Positions 46,632-58,357 of a stretch of DNA of 64,000 bases are shown here, piece after piece. Origin of the DNA: Paratinospora sagittata (taxonomy: Eukaryota > Streptophyta > Magnoliopsida > Ranunculales > Menispermaceae). The number at the start of each line of letters is the position of its first letter. Positions within the stretch are counted from its first letter, which is position 1. Position numbers and translations under genes: made by a program. The stretch spans positions 8,963,001 through 9,027,000 of the forward strand of contig CM069597.1 of NCBI GenBank assembly GCA_035771175.1. Reading direction: 5' to 3'. Under the pieces are notes generated by a model that worked only from the letters and a program-made list of their open reading frames with translations, was not told the origin of the DNA and did not search any database.

Positions 46632-47559
46632 TAATCAGATACCAATAAAAGCATACTCAGAAATATGGTCAATAGTAACAAAATGTACATGTATATCAAT
46701 ATAGTCAAGTCAAACATATACATGTAATCATCATAGATGTGTACATCAAAAAATAAAACAAGAGAAACAAGGGCACAAACAAATACAAAAGTGTGAACCA
46801 AAAAGAACATACAGAATGTCTCCAAAACATATATATCTACACTCCAGGCACTCGTCCTGAGTGTATAAACTCTCCCCCTGAGTATATGCACAGAAATGAT
46901 TTAGTCAATTAGACCAATCATATGCTAATCTCTCTCCCCCTTTTGAAACAACAAAAAAAAGGTGTACCTAGAACAGAGGGGACGCTTTTGAAACAAAAAA
47001 AAGGTGTGCCTAGAACGGAGGGGACGATCGAGGATCAGGAGATCCAAACCCAGCATAGATATCATCAGCTGGTGAAGTCAGGGTTGCGTCCTCCATGGGG
47101 GTGGTACCGACATTTGCATCTGGTGAGAACGTCGGTGCAGCAGATGTGGTATCAGATCACGGCTAGGAGATGGTGGAGAAATACGTGAAAGTGAGAACAT
47201 TAGATCCAAAGAGAAGTCTGCCATAACAAGAGAAGGATGCAGTTGGGGAGATGGAATCCACAAAGTTGTTGCCGATAAAAGGATTAGAGCTAAGGCAGTG
47301 GATATTGAAGGAGAGTTGGAGGATGGATCGGAAGCTAAAGCTAGACGAACAAGGAAAACTGACTGCTGAAAACTCGGTGAAGGTGCAGGTTGCGCTCTGT
47401 CGCCGAAAATATCCTCCTAACTAAAACTAAACTCATAAGAATTCTCTACCAAAAATCGATCGAGTAAAATCTTGAGCAAGACTCCATGAGCCCGGACGTC
47501 TAAGGCCACATTCGGAAGATGTCTTAGCATGTGCTTGGGCTAGTGTTGCTCCTCGTCCA
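46632..47559 (-). other. Retroelement 3' spacer with purine tracts
   Basis: On the minus strand CAAAAGGGGGAGAGAG (about 46930-46948) and CAGGGGGAGAG (46870-46882) are PPT-like, as in the 3' part of SIRE-like elements after their extra open frame. A 30-odd-bp direct repeat with AAAAAAGGTGT(A/G)CCTAGAAC lies at 46953-47025. The part 47030-47560 is probably decayed coding sequence of the adjoining accessory gene but has no usable frame. Confidence 0.5.
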
Positions 47560-48689
47560 CGCGGACAAGCTACTGGTGGTGCACCCCCTGCTCACTCAGT
47601 GTCAGGCTCTGGCTATTCTGTCTGAGGGCCAAATGGTATGAATTTGGTGCCCTCGCCTTGACATCTCCTAGTAATGTGCACCCAATCCTGGATGCGTCTC
47701 ACTCACTGATATCTGAGTGATCGGATAGTATTCTCTCTAATAAAGAATTTCTTATTCGGCATCGTCGAATCCGTGAAACCTGTCAAGTCAACTCCTACGC
47801 GCTTAGTGAGCAAAGTCACTAAAGAGCCATAAGGCAGTGCCCTAGTGTAGTGTCGCGTCGCGTCCCCGTGATGTGATTAATGATAACATGGGACAAGGAG
47901 ATACTGGTGCGATTGTGCATGCACCATAGAAGGAAGGCATCAAGAGGATTTACCTTCACAAGCGAGCTCAGTCGAGGAATGATGACCCTTGAGATAAAAT
48001 TGTGAAAGATCTTGAGCCGTAATCCAAAGATGGTGTTGGACACCATCAACGCCCCATGTCTAGGCTCCACTCTAGAAATGGTCCTCAATGCAGTGATCCG
48101 ATCATAGTTAGGAAAAATGATCTCGTCGCCCTCCCCAGAATAAGAAAATGTGGGATCAGCAGAAGAAAAGTCAAATATCTCATCTAGGATAGATGGAGAT
48201 ATATCAATGTCAATGCCAAGAACCCTGGAACAATAGTGAAGGGGATCATTGCCAGGAACGTGAGTAAGCCCAGAGTAGAATACTCGGACCAACTCGGTGT
48301 AAATGTTGTCACCGTGAGAAAGGAACCGCTCCCATCTCATCTCGGTGAAGTAGGTGAAAAGAGGTATATGTATCCTCGTAAAGTCATCAAAATGAACTTT
48401 GACGCTCGGAGCGAGACGTTGAGTGTCGTAAGGCCTGACGGTAGGCTCAAGAAGTTGAAGTCGAGAAGTAGGTGAAAATCGTAACATCATCATCCGATGA
48501 GGGTGATGATAGTGGTGATGGAGAAGACTCGTGAGGTGGTCGTGAGGCATGGGGTTGCCTCGTGGATAGTGGAGTGGGTGTGGGGGACTCCCCAACCTCT
48601 ACACGTCTTCGTGTAAGCCTGGGTGCAGGTGTGGAGGACTCGTCGATCTCCAATCGACATTTAGAAGCGGTGGTTTTCTTTGGAGGCAT
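47560..48689 (-). pseudogene. Retroelement accessory (env-like) gene, copy 3
   Basis: Start at 48689 (Met-Pro-Pro-Lys-Lys), then a Ser/Thr/Pro- and Arg-rich N-terminus. A frameshift near 48470-48500 moves the reading to the frame open from 48595 to 47819 (258 codons). That part has the globular region with FLSHGDNIYTELVRVFYSG, LGIDIDISPSILDEIFDF and a Cys-Met-His-Asn stretch; it ends prematurely and appears to continue in a third frame to about 47700. Layout and N-terminus match copy 2 at 13825-14588. Such frames are known from some plant LTR elements, but neither envelope function nor a transmembrane segment is seen here. Confidence 0.55.
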
Positions 48690-50096
48690 TTTGTCAAACA
48701 CCTTGTGTGTAAACAAAGATAACACAAGGGTTTTGGGTGAAAAAGTGAAGAGAACGGGAACGAAATGGCTCAAAATGAAGCTGGGAAGTCGAGGACGATG
48801 TGGGAACGAGAAAAACAAGCTATAAACTTGTATTTGTGTGAGAAATCGAAGGAGAAAAGAGAAAAAGAAAATTGAAGAAAAAATGTGAAAAATGGCGGTT
48901 TGGTGATGAATGAGAGGGTTTGATGATGTTTTTGGCAATAAAATTGATGGATTTTGATGATTATGATGAATGAGAATGTGTTTGGAACAATCAAAACATT
49001 GAGAAATGGAGTTGGAATGATTGGGTGTGAGAGGAAGGAGAAAAAGGCATTAAAAAAAAAGAGAAATGACTCGGTTTCTCGGTTTTGTTCTGTCATTAGA
49101 CAGAGGAACGCGTTCCTCTTAAGAGAAGCGCGTTCTTGTGTTTTTTGTAGAACACCTCTTGGTGTTCTTGTAGAGGAGCGCATTCTTCTTTTGAGGAGTG
49201 CATTCCTTTAGAACACAAAACACTTAGGCATTGTGTTTTTTTATTTTCTTGATTTTCACTTTGATTAAACTGATGATTTATGATAATTCAAGAAAATTTT
49301 GGTCATTTCTAGGTGAATAATACACACATCAAATGATAAAAACATTGTAATCAAAATCATTCACACCAAGTTAAAACACACATGTACATCAACAATAATT
49401 CATACAAGATTGACATTAATAAATCATGCATCATTATAAGAAATAACAGATGCAAGATTATTAAGTAATACATGTACAATTATAATAGATGATATATTCA
49501 AGTGAATTATAAAATAATCATCATTCACACATCCACATGAATACATTGGAAGTAATAAGATATAGAATGTTTAACATACATACTTCCAATCAAATTGAGC
49601 AAATATCATAATATCAATTTAGTACCAATGCTCAATAACATTATTCAATTTCAAATGGATTATTACGTGTAAGGATTTTGAAACACATGATCCATTTAAT
49701 ATAAGTAAATATTCTCCATGTGAACATATGATAATTAATTTTAGCAAGCTCATAGGATAAACATGCACACATTGCATAGCTTAATCAATGAACAAAATGT
49801 AGATCATTCAAAACATGTTCAAATTGATTAATTTTTCAGACATAGACAAAAAGGATATAATAATCATTTTAATTAAGCCTAAGATATTTTCAAAGTCATA
49901 CAAATAGTATAATTAAGCATAGTATGACATGAAAATTCATCCAACTCAATCATCACTCAAGCAAGTATATAATACTCATCAATAACATGATATATGCAAT
50001 AAAAGTGACATGACAAGTCTCATGCTTGAATGGACATTTCAAGCTTCAACAAAGACATATCTCTTACACAATTAATTTATGCATAAGAGGATATGT
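48690..50096. other. Leader and AT-rich spacer of the accessory gene
   Basis: 48690-49240 is noncoding sequence upstream of copy 3. It contains GGAACGCGTTCC, AAGCGCGTTCTTG and decayed relatives at 49086-49212, the same palindrome found in S1 LTRs. 49241-50096 is a 37-nt-word-poor, AT-rich spacer with many CAT-containing words and no open frame of interest. Confidence 0.5.
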
Positions 50097-51389
50097 TGTA
50101 ATACCCTAGGATTGCAAAAAATAAAAATAAAAAAAATTCAACTTCAGGCAATGCCTGAACCTTTGGGTAGCCAGCCTGAAGGTTCAAGCATCTTTTTTTT
50201 CTATAAAAGAAGGGCTTCCCCCCCTGGTCATTTTCACACTGATCCAACTTTCTCCTCTTGTTGAAAAATTTCTCTATCTCTCTTTTGAGACTCTCATTGC
50301 GGTGCAACGCTGTTCTGCCAAGGGAAAGGCGTCAGTTCTCGAAGGAGTTATTATCTGAAGGTGGGGAACGAAACATAGGTTTGCGTATCTTATGACTTTT
50401 ATTAAAGTTTACATTCATTTATCATTATGTTTACTATTCATTTACACTGCATTATTGCGTATAATGTTCATACTTGTCATACTTATGCCTATATATTTGG
50501 AGTTCATGTATTATATTGTTGCGATGCCCGATTTGTGGTCAATTTGGCTCAACCAGACTCAGTCTTGTCCTCAGTAACTTAAAATAGTGAACGGAAGGCA
50601 GCGTGCTGCTCTAGATGATTGGTATTTAAGTAGACCTTGTGTCTCACCTTTTAAGTTAGGAACTGATCTGGTTGGTCTTATTTAAAAGCTATCAGCTTGT
50701 ACAAGTAATACTGAATGTCCTAATTGTGCACATAGTGATACCGACCCTGATAAGGATTACCATACATTGTCAAATCCTATCTAATGTTAGTAAAGACCGG
50801 ACCTATTCATGCATTGGCATCATACATAAGCACCACCTAGGGACGTATGTGATTTGTGATCCACAGAATAGTTAGAAGCCATGCTCACTAATATTGATAT
50901 TTATCTGGAGAGAGACGTACAATGAGAACCCGGGTTTACCTGGGGAGGGACATCTGTACATGAACTCAGGCGACTTACAATCATGAAACCAATACGAGAC
51001 GGTGTCATGCATACATACATGTTGTATTGATTATGATGTTTTGATGTGTATTTATGATATTTGATTATGAAGTTTGCTTTATTAATTATCATATTCACGA
51101 ACTATTTTACCCATTGGGCATTAGCTCACCCCATTGTTATCCAATTTTTTCACAGGAGATTAGGGTGGACTGGGTGCAGGTTTTTAGGCCCACATTTTGT
51201 AACCCTTTGTTTATTCATTGGGGATTTTGAGAGGATGTTCCCTTTTTTATTTCATGTACAAGAATATATTCTGAAATTAATAAAATTTTACATTATTGTG
51301 TTCTTGTGCACTCGATTATTGTTATAATGCATTCGCGCCCCGTCCGTGAGTGTTCCGCCGATTTAGGCGCGTCCGGGGGAGGTGTGACA
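50097..51389 (+). mobile_element. Chromovirus-type solo LTR (TATGT duplication)
   Basis: It starts TGTAATACCCTAGG and ends GGGGGAGGTGTGACA. The length is 1293 bp and the target duplication TATGT (50092-50096, 51390-51394) is exact. A TATA box (TATAAAAG) lies at 50202-50209. TTAGCTCACCCCATT with a pyrimidine run and CACAGG lies at 51121-51156. No coding sequence is present. Confidence 0.9.
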
Positions 51390-52728
51390 TATGTTCAAGC
51401 CATTTGTGGAATAACACAATAAAAATATTTGAATTTAAAATAGAAGTGTTACCCACAAGCAAAGACCGATCATGAATCACTTCAAGGAACCTCAAAACTT
51501 GCATTTTGATCATCAATTGTGTTGCTCGAGTCCTTGCTACATCCAAAAAGTTTCCTAATTCACATCTTCCATCTTAGAATCTTCAAAAACCTTCAAATGA
51601 ATATTTGTACGTTTGGATCTCTGTCTTCATCAATTGAGGTGAAAGTAATTGAACCATTTGATGCAGCGCTTGAAAGTTGGTCGTCCTCAACTTGTTCTTC
51701 TTCATAGCTCATATTCTCCAGTAATGATATTTCATTTTCGTTTACTTCATCTCGGTTATCATCACTTGGCAGATTGGCAAGTATTTCTCTTTTTTCAAAT
51801 GAATCATCACTCTCTTCAGAAGAGGTTTTCAGTCTGCTCAACACATAGAGTATTCTTTCAAAATTGCTGCTAAACGGATCACTGAACATTTCAATAAAAC
51901 TGACTTTGTATTTCCATTTGTCTAGAAAACTCTCTAAGAAGTACTTGACCAGCATTTGATGAGGATAGGTTATTCCATAACTTTGCAAATCACTTGTTAA
52001 TTCCATGAACCTATCAAGTCCCTTATCAACTGTTTCCTCATGTAAGAACTTGAAAATTTCAAGCGATCTTTTTAGCATCGCAGTTCTTACTGATGTTTCA
52101 TTCTTGGCTTCTATAAATATCAATAAGCTGCAAAACTCTTCCAAGGTGAAATCTCATGGATTAAACTCTTCTACTGTGCTTACAAGTTTCTCAGCCCACA
52201 ATCTCATAAGTTTATCAGCAAAGCAGAGGACGCTAATCCCATAAGGTATCTCTTGATCCAGATTCTTTATGTCTTTAAGAATTGATCTAAATCTTGAGCA
52301 TGCCACTTCAATTGGTTCATTATCAGGAAACACAAAATCTTCAAATCTTTTCTCTGCGTCTTTGAGCCTTGATTCCTTATCATCCAGTGACTTGCAGTGA
52401 ACCAAATGAAACATTTCCCATATTTCTTTTGCGGTCTCATATTCACTAACTTTTTCTAGTTCATCATTTGGGAGACTGCAAAACAAAGCATACATCGCCT
52501 TGGCATTTAGGCGATACTCTTATCTTTCTTGAGTTGTCTATAGCCAGTTGGCTTGTCAGGAAGAGTATATCCATTTTCCACCAGATTCCAGAGATCAGCG
52601 TTTTGGGATCTCATAAAGGTTTTCATAACAATTTTCTACTCACGAAACTTTTCTTTTCTAAACATCGGTAGTCTGTCAGTGTATCTGTTGTTGTCCATAT
52701 TATAGCTAGTTGAGCATTGTCCTGCCAT
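51390..52728 (-). pseudogene. Ty1/copia gag (element C)
   Basis: A start at 52728 (Met-Ala-Gly-Gln) lies about 45 bp after the PBS. After a stop near 52630 and a frameshift near 52500, the frame 52495-52154 shows the gag helix region (AKEIWEMFHLVHCK, then ACSRFRSILKDIKNL). After one stop it continues as 52144-51593 with a Ser/Glu-rich acidic tail. This is a copia gag of the UBN2 type, about 370 codons in all. Downstream (51390-51590) only short frames remain, and a solo LTR follows at 51389. No pol follows, so the element lost it. Confidence 0.8.
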
Positions 52729-52769
52729 CTTACTGAAAGAAATTGTTAGATAACTTTGACTGCAAAAAC

Positions 52770-52782
52770 TCGTTTTGATACC
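52770..52782 (-). other. Copia element C primer-binding site
   Basis: The minus strand reads TGGTATCAAAACG three bases after the LTR end GGGGCAACA. It matches the first eight bases of the initiator-Met site. Confidence 0.7.
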
Positions 52783-52785
52783 ACT

Positions 52786-53200
52786 TGTTGCCCCAATATA
52801 TAGTTCAAGAGGGGGGTGAATTGTATTGACTTAAGTGGTTATGTCTCAATCTCAACCAAGGAAACCCCACTTATATAACCCTAGGCTTTGTAATTAAAAA
52901 TAATCTTCTTCGAGACCTTGATTTAAAATCAAATCCTTTGTCTCTAGAAATCATTAGTTATTCTTTAAGATTAAGACTTGTTCTAAAATGTCTTACTCTC
53001 TGAAAAATAACTCACTCTCATAAGCCTTCACATAATTCATATAACTTTATAAGGCTTAGATCTCATTTGTTCTATTTCGAATGAATATCATATGCTTAAT
53101 TTCATACTTCATTATATTCATTCCTTTAAAGATAATTAAGTCCAAATGACTAAAAGGATTTTACATCTTCAATCAAAACAAAACTTAGTCATTTACTCGA
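52786..53200 (-). repeat. LTR of copia element C (outer limit unknown)
   Basis: On the minus strand the LTR ends CACCCCCCTCTTGAAC...GGGGCAACA, the same design as S1 and S2 ends. The upstream limit is not visible; the end given is arbitrary, as the sequence merges into AT-rich spacer. Confidence 0.5.
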
Positions 53201-55734
53201 AAAAAAAAATGAGCATGTTCGCTTTCATGATTAAGCTTTGATGTGTGTATAACTTATCTTATCTCGTATCACCATGCTTATATGATATCATGAATGTTTT
53301 GTCTCTTTTTATGATTGAATGAACGTCTATATTTGTCTATCATATTAGAAAGACACATGTTCAAACTACTGTGTCATGTCATGACTTGTACTTACCATAT
53401 TTATCTTCTTATCATGATTATGCCTATGTGTACACTTCATGCATGCTCCTACGTTAAAAGTTTGATTCTTTAATACTCTAAGCTTGCATATATAGAATGT
53501 CATCTTTCATTATAAGTCTTGGTATATGATTAATGTGCTTATTTTAAATCTAAGACAATCATGAAAAACGTATTTGATCATGACTAGTATCCTTCTAGGG
53601 TGATTGAGTGTAATTGATGCATATCTTAATTTATATTTATTCAATCCATCCTGAAGAAAACTAATATAGGATGACTATCTTGACTTAAATATTTAATTTT
53701 ATAAAATTTTAGTCATTTCCATAGATTACAGTTAAAGTTGTCTTATGTTATTAAATATTTTGTATCTTTTATGACAAATTCAATCTAAGAAGACCTAGAT
53801 GACCATGAGCCTCAATGACTATTACACTAATAGATTTAGTCAACTAGAATGGATAAGGACTTGAATGACATATGCTATTCACATTTTATATCTAAGTCAT
53901 TCGATCATTTGCCATGTGTTGCATTTTCATTGATTATTTGAAAAATATTTTAAACACTATTGATAAGTGTGCTCATTGATCTTTATATATGTCTTGTCAC
54001 TTATCATTAGAGATTTTCCTCTAAAATGTCTTTCCTTTGTATTTCATTAAAAATATTATAGGAAAAACACATTTTAAAGATGTATGTGTCTCAAGTCTTG
54101 ATTATATATCTTTTATGGCACATACTCCTTGATGTTGTTAACTATGTGCTTAAACTTAATCACTAGATGCACAACTAGCTTATTAGCATGTCTACTTAAG
54201 TTAACATAATAATGTCTTAGGAATTCTTGTGTTTATAGAAGAATATTCATATGCCTAGACAAATGTGTGATAAGTATGTCATGCTTAACCTCATATATCA
54301 TTTCTATTTATCATTAGTTAATGCTTGCAATATGAGTGTTGCATTCATGATTATACATATATTATCTATCATATTGCCTTACTCATCATGTTATAGGCTT
54401 GTGCGTCACATTTTAACTTCAAAATGCCTATATGTATGTGAATATGTTGCCCTTGTGCTTGAAAACTTGAAATACCATTTGACTCATATTCTTGATTTGA
54501 GATTGGTTTTAATCATTTTTGCATGTCATATCTATTTTGAATCAAAACAAAAACTTTGCTAGGCTATGAAATGCATGAAATTTATCATATTGTCTAGAAT
54601 TCATGCTTAGAGCTAGGCCATGATCTCATTACATATTTTTGTTGCCTATGCTCTGCTATTTGAATTGTTATCATGCTTGTACCGAATTTATTATATAATC
54701 TTTATATGTGCATGATTCACATCTACATGATTCAAATATGCATAATTCGTAATTAATATCTTTCAAATGCATCACTTTGAATCCATGTCTTAGGCTATGC
54801 TTATATTCATATCTTTATACATGCCTAATTCATTAGAAAGACATTGCCCTTGCCTATGTGTATATATATATTTTTTGGCATGTTCTTTCATTTATATAAC
54901 ATTGATGCAACATTTGAATTTCTAATTCTACATGTATCATATGTTTTTGAACATTGATCTCTATATGATGCCTTATGCTTCTCAAATCTTTTTTTGCATC
55001 TAATTAGAATCAAAATAGCTAGGCCATGTTTTAATCTTAACATCTTTGCCGATGCTATATTTTTGGTATATGCCCATGCTCATACTTGTTTGATTTAAAT
55101 GAGAAAGCATATATCATCTTAGGCCCTACGTATAATTGATCATGCTTATGCCTATCATCTTGAGAAGAATTTGCTTATGCTCAAACTCCTTATAAATCAA
55201 ATTTACTTTGGCAAATCTCATTCTCATTCTTACTTGTTTAGATGCTTCATATAGATTTTATATTGTATATGCATCTACATGTACATCTCATTGGCTATGC
55301 TATGCATTTGTTCCAAATCTTATCTAGCTAGCCCATGTATGTTTTTGAGCTGAATTTTTCCAATACTTGTCATGTTTACATTTCTCCATATGCTTCAAAT
55401 TCTTGATTCTTATGACTTGTCTTGTGGTATGGCATCATCTATGTATTCATGTGTATTTCATCTTGACTATGTATCATGAATCCTCTTGAATATATTGAAT
55501 GCATAGACTTTGGGGGAGTCTCTATCTCTTTTAGAAAGAAGAAGCTCGTGTTTTGATGTTATGTCTTAGGTATTTCTTCATGAGAATTTTAAAAATTCTT
55601 AGATCTTTTTTTATGATATCAAAAGGGGGAGAATTATTGGAATCTTGATAAACAATCTGGATTTGTCTTAAAACATGTCATAGTATGTGTGCTATTTGAT
55701 TGCTAGTTTATCAAGTTTATATTGTTTGTCATCA
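53201..55734 (+). other. Long AT-rich spacer before S1 PPT
   Basis: No open frame of interest lies in 2.5 kb. The stretch is rich in words such as CATGCTTATG, TTATGCCTA and GCTCATAC. It contains AAAAGGGGGAGAA (55622-55634), a first PPT-like tract. It is most simply the 3' internal spacer of a plus-strand SIRE-like element whose coding part is absent. Confidence 0.5.
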
Positions 55735-55750
55735 TAAAAAAGGGGGAGAT
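55735..55750 (+). other. S1 polypurine tract
   Basis: AAAAAAGGGGGAGAT directly precedes the LTR start TGTTGACATAAG. This marks the LTR at 55751 as a 3' LTR rather than a solo LTR. Confidence 0.8.
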
Positions 55751-56633
55751 TGTTGACATAAGTGGTTTCCCACCTAGTATTCTCCTAAGTGTTTTGATGC
55801 TTACAAAAAATATAATTACGGTACTAATCTCTTTGACGTAGTTATTTCAATGCTAACTAGCTATATCAGATGGATTCAACTATACTGTCAAAACATGTGA
55901 AAGGAACATCATTGCATGAAGATTCAAGAGCTTAATGTTTGTAATTCTTATTTAGAATCTTAGTGTTGTAGAGTAACATTTACACGTTCCAACTACAATA
56001 TGATTTGCATCTTTTCGAAAATCATGCATATAGTTTGTCATACTCATGCATATACGCTATTATGTTATTGACCATGTTGCACACACATTAGTATGATAAT
56101 TATACAATCACATAGTTAAAATTGTTTATTATGCATATTTTTATCAGTGATTAACATGCATTCATTTTACCAACTTTGCATGGTTTCATCGTTTTACGTG
56201 TATTGTATTGAATGTTTTAATCATATACTTACTCGATTGATTTACACATATTTAACATTGTCAATTATACTTCAATCTTGTAAAAAAAATTGTTTTTAAA
56301 AGTTAGTCTATATATTTGACAATGTCCTAAACTCATTATGATAAAAAAAAAATCGAATTTCTTTCACTTCACAGTGAAGGAACACGCTCCACTTTTAAGG
56401 AACGCACTCCTGTTGTCAAGAAAAAAATAAAAAATTTTATAAAATTAGTGGTTCTTGATGAAGGAATTTGTTTTTATGCCCAACGAACATATTGAGGAAC
56501 ATGCTCCTTCAGTAAGGAACGCGTTCCTTAATTGGAGGAAAATATGATATTTTTCAGATTTCAAAACAGAAACGCGCTTCTTTCTATTGGAACGCGTTCC
56601 TGTGCCTCGGTGTGATATTTTTTTATAAATACC

Positions 56634-56640
56634 ACACTTG
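56634..56640 (+). promoter_or_regulatory. TATA box of the second S1 LTR
   Basis: TATAAAT, followed after a few bases by ACACTTGCTCATT, as in the copy at 8868. Confidence 0.6.
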
Positions 56641-57655
56641 CTCATTTGAATAGCAACTTTTGCCAAAACTATACAACTTGTGTGTTTTTCATCTTAGCAT
56701 TTCTACAAGTCCAAAACAAGTTCTTGTGCGATTTTATACCTATTTTATAGAAAAAGTTCACCTACCTTTGTTTATTTGATTCATACTTTCGAAAAGTTTT
56801 CCAAATCTTTCAAAACTTTGAGAAACTCGTATGTTTCCATTGAGCAACTGTTCAAGAAGTTTTTGAGTGTTCACTACACACCTTGTTGTGTCTTGATCTT
56901 TCTTAAACGTGAAATCTCTCATCCAACATCACCTTTGAAGAATCGTCGAGCTTCAACCTTACCCAAAGTGGGGTAAAATTTCTCTAACTCGATTCTTGTG
57001 ATTTTGTTTGAGCAAATTACTTTTATGCTTAAATCAATATCTTGAAAACTGATTTCATCTTGATTATTGTGGGTGAAACCCTATTTTGATCTTCATATCA
57101 TTATATCTTGTTTAATGGTTTCACAAACATCTAGTGATATTGATTCATGTGTTAAAGTCATATTATATTGGATCGACTTCATAAATCAATACTTGGTTTG
57201 CATGATTCTTGATCTTAATCATTTATACTTTTAGAATCATCAAGTTTTGATCATCATTGTATATTGATTATTGTGCTTTAAACTTGTCATTGTTAGAATC
57301 AATATCTTGTTACATGTGCATAATCGATTCTCGATTTTATATCATATATATTTGAATCGATTGCATTTGAGAAAAACCATTTCAACACATAGCATCATTT
57401 AAATCATTGTAGTTGGAATAGTATTGTATACTCATTCATGATTGTAAGTTTTATATTGTTGAGTGTGTTGTAGAACACATCTCTATCATTTGTAATCTTA
57501 ATATATCGTTGATGTTTTTGTCAACTTGGGATTAATACCATATCTTGTACGGCTCATGACCACACCTGTAAGTGGTTACAGTGTGGCTTACTAGCCAAGC
57601 CCTTGTGTAGGCTAGATTGTGGCTTTCTAACCGAGCCCTTGTGTAGATTAGCATG

Positions 57656-58328
57656 TGTGGATATTATTACGTGCAAACCGCAACCCTACACAATGGTATT
57701 TATATAGTTACAAGTTCATAGGAAGTCGTCCAAGAGAAGTCCAAGTCGAATTAGGTAGGTTTGCAACAAAATTAGAAAGTTTCTAATTCTGAATCGCACA
57801 TTCGCCATTTTCCTTGCCGTTTTTCTTCTTGTTCTTTACTCCATATCAATCTCAATTTATCTTATATTATTTCAAATAAGGAATCCATAGAAAAAAATCA
57901 CATCCAATCCGGAGTTAAATTAAAAAAGTTATGGCTGAAATACAAAAGTCGCGTTGTTTCTATTTTGTGCAGCGCCGCGGCGCCCAGAATGTGGTTTTTT
58001 TCTGCGTTTTTCATCCTTTTTCTTCTATCTTTCACACCTTCTTGCACATATATCTTATTCCAACTTCTTGCAACTTATTTCAAACCTCTAAATCAACTTT
58101 AGGTCCATCAAAACACCTTTAAAACAAACCAAATTAAGTGAGTATCATGCTTTTATAGTCTCATGAGCTAACCTATAAAAATCCAAACCAAAATAATGCA
58201 AAAACACCAAAACTTGACAAAAGTATCAAATAACCTAATTTATGATAAACTAACCTAATATATGAACTAAATACCATAAAACACACCTAAATTATACTCC
58301 AAAACACATACTAAATTGCTACTTATCA
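57656..58328 (-). mobile_element. LTR I (Athila/Tat-like), solo, nested in S1
   Basis: On the minus strand it starts TGATAAGTAGC at 58328 and ends near ATATCCACA at 57656 (57654-57658 possible). LTR H also starts TGATAAGT. It carries the perfect palindrome GCGCCGCGGCGC at 57972-57983. The flanks GCATG and GCTAT match only partly, so the target duplication is not secure. S1 sequence continues on both sides, which supports an insertion. Confidence 0.65.
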
Positions 58329-58357
58329 GCTATCTAACCAAGCCCTTATGTTGGTTA

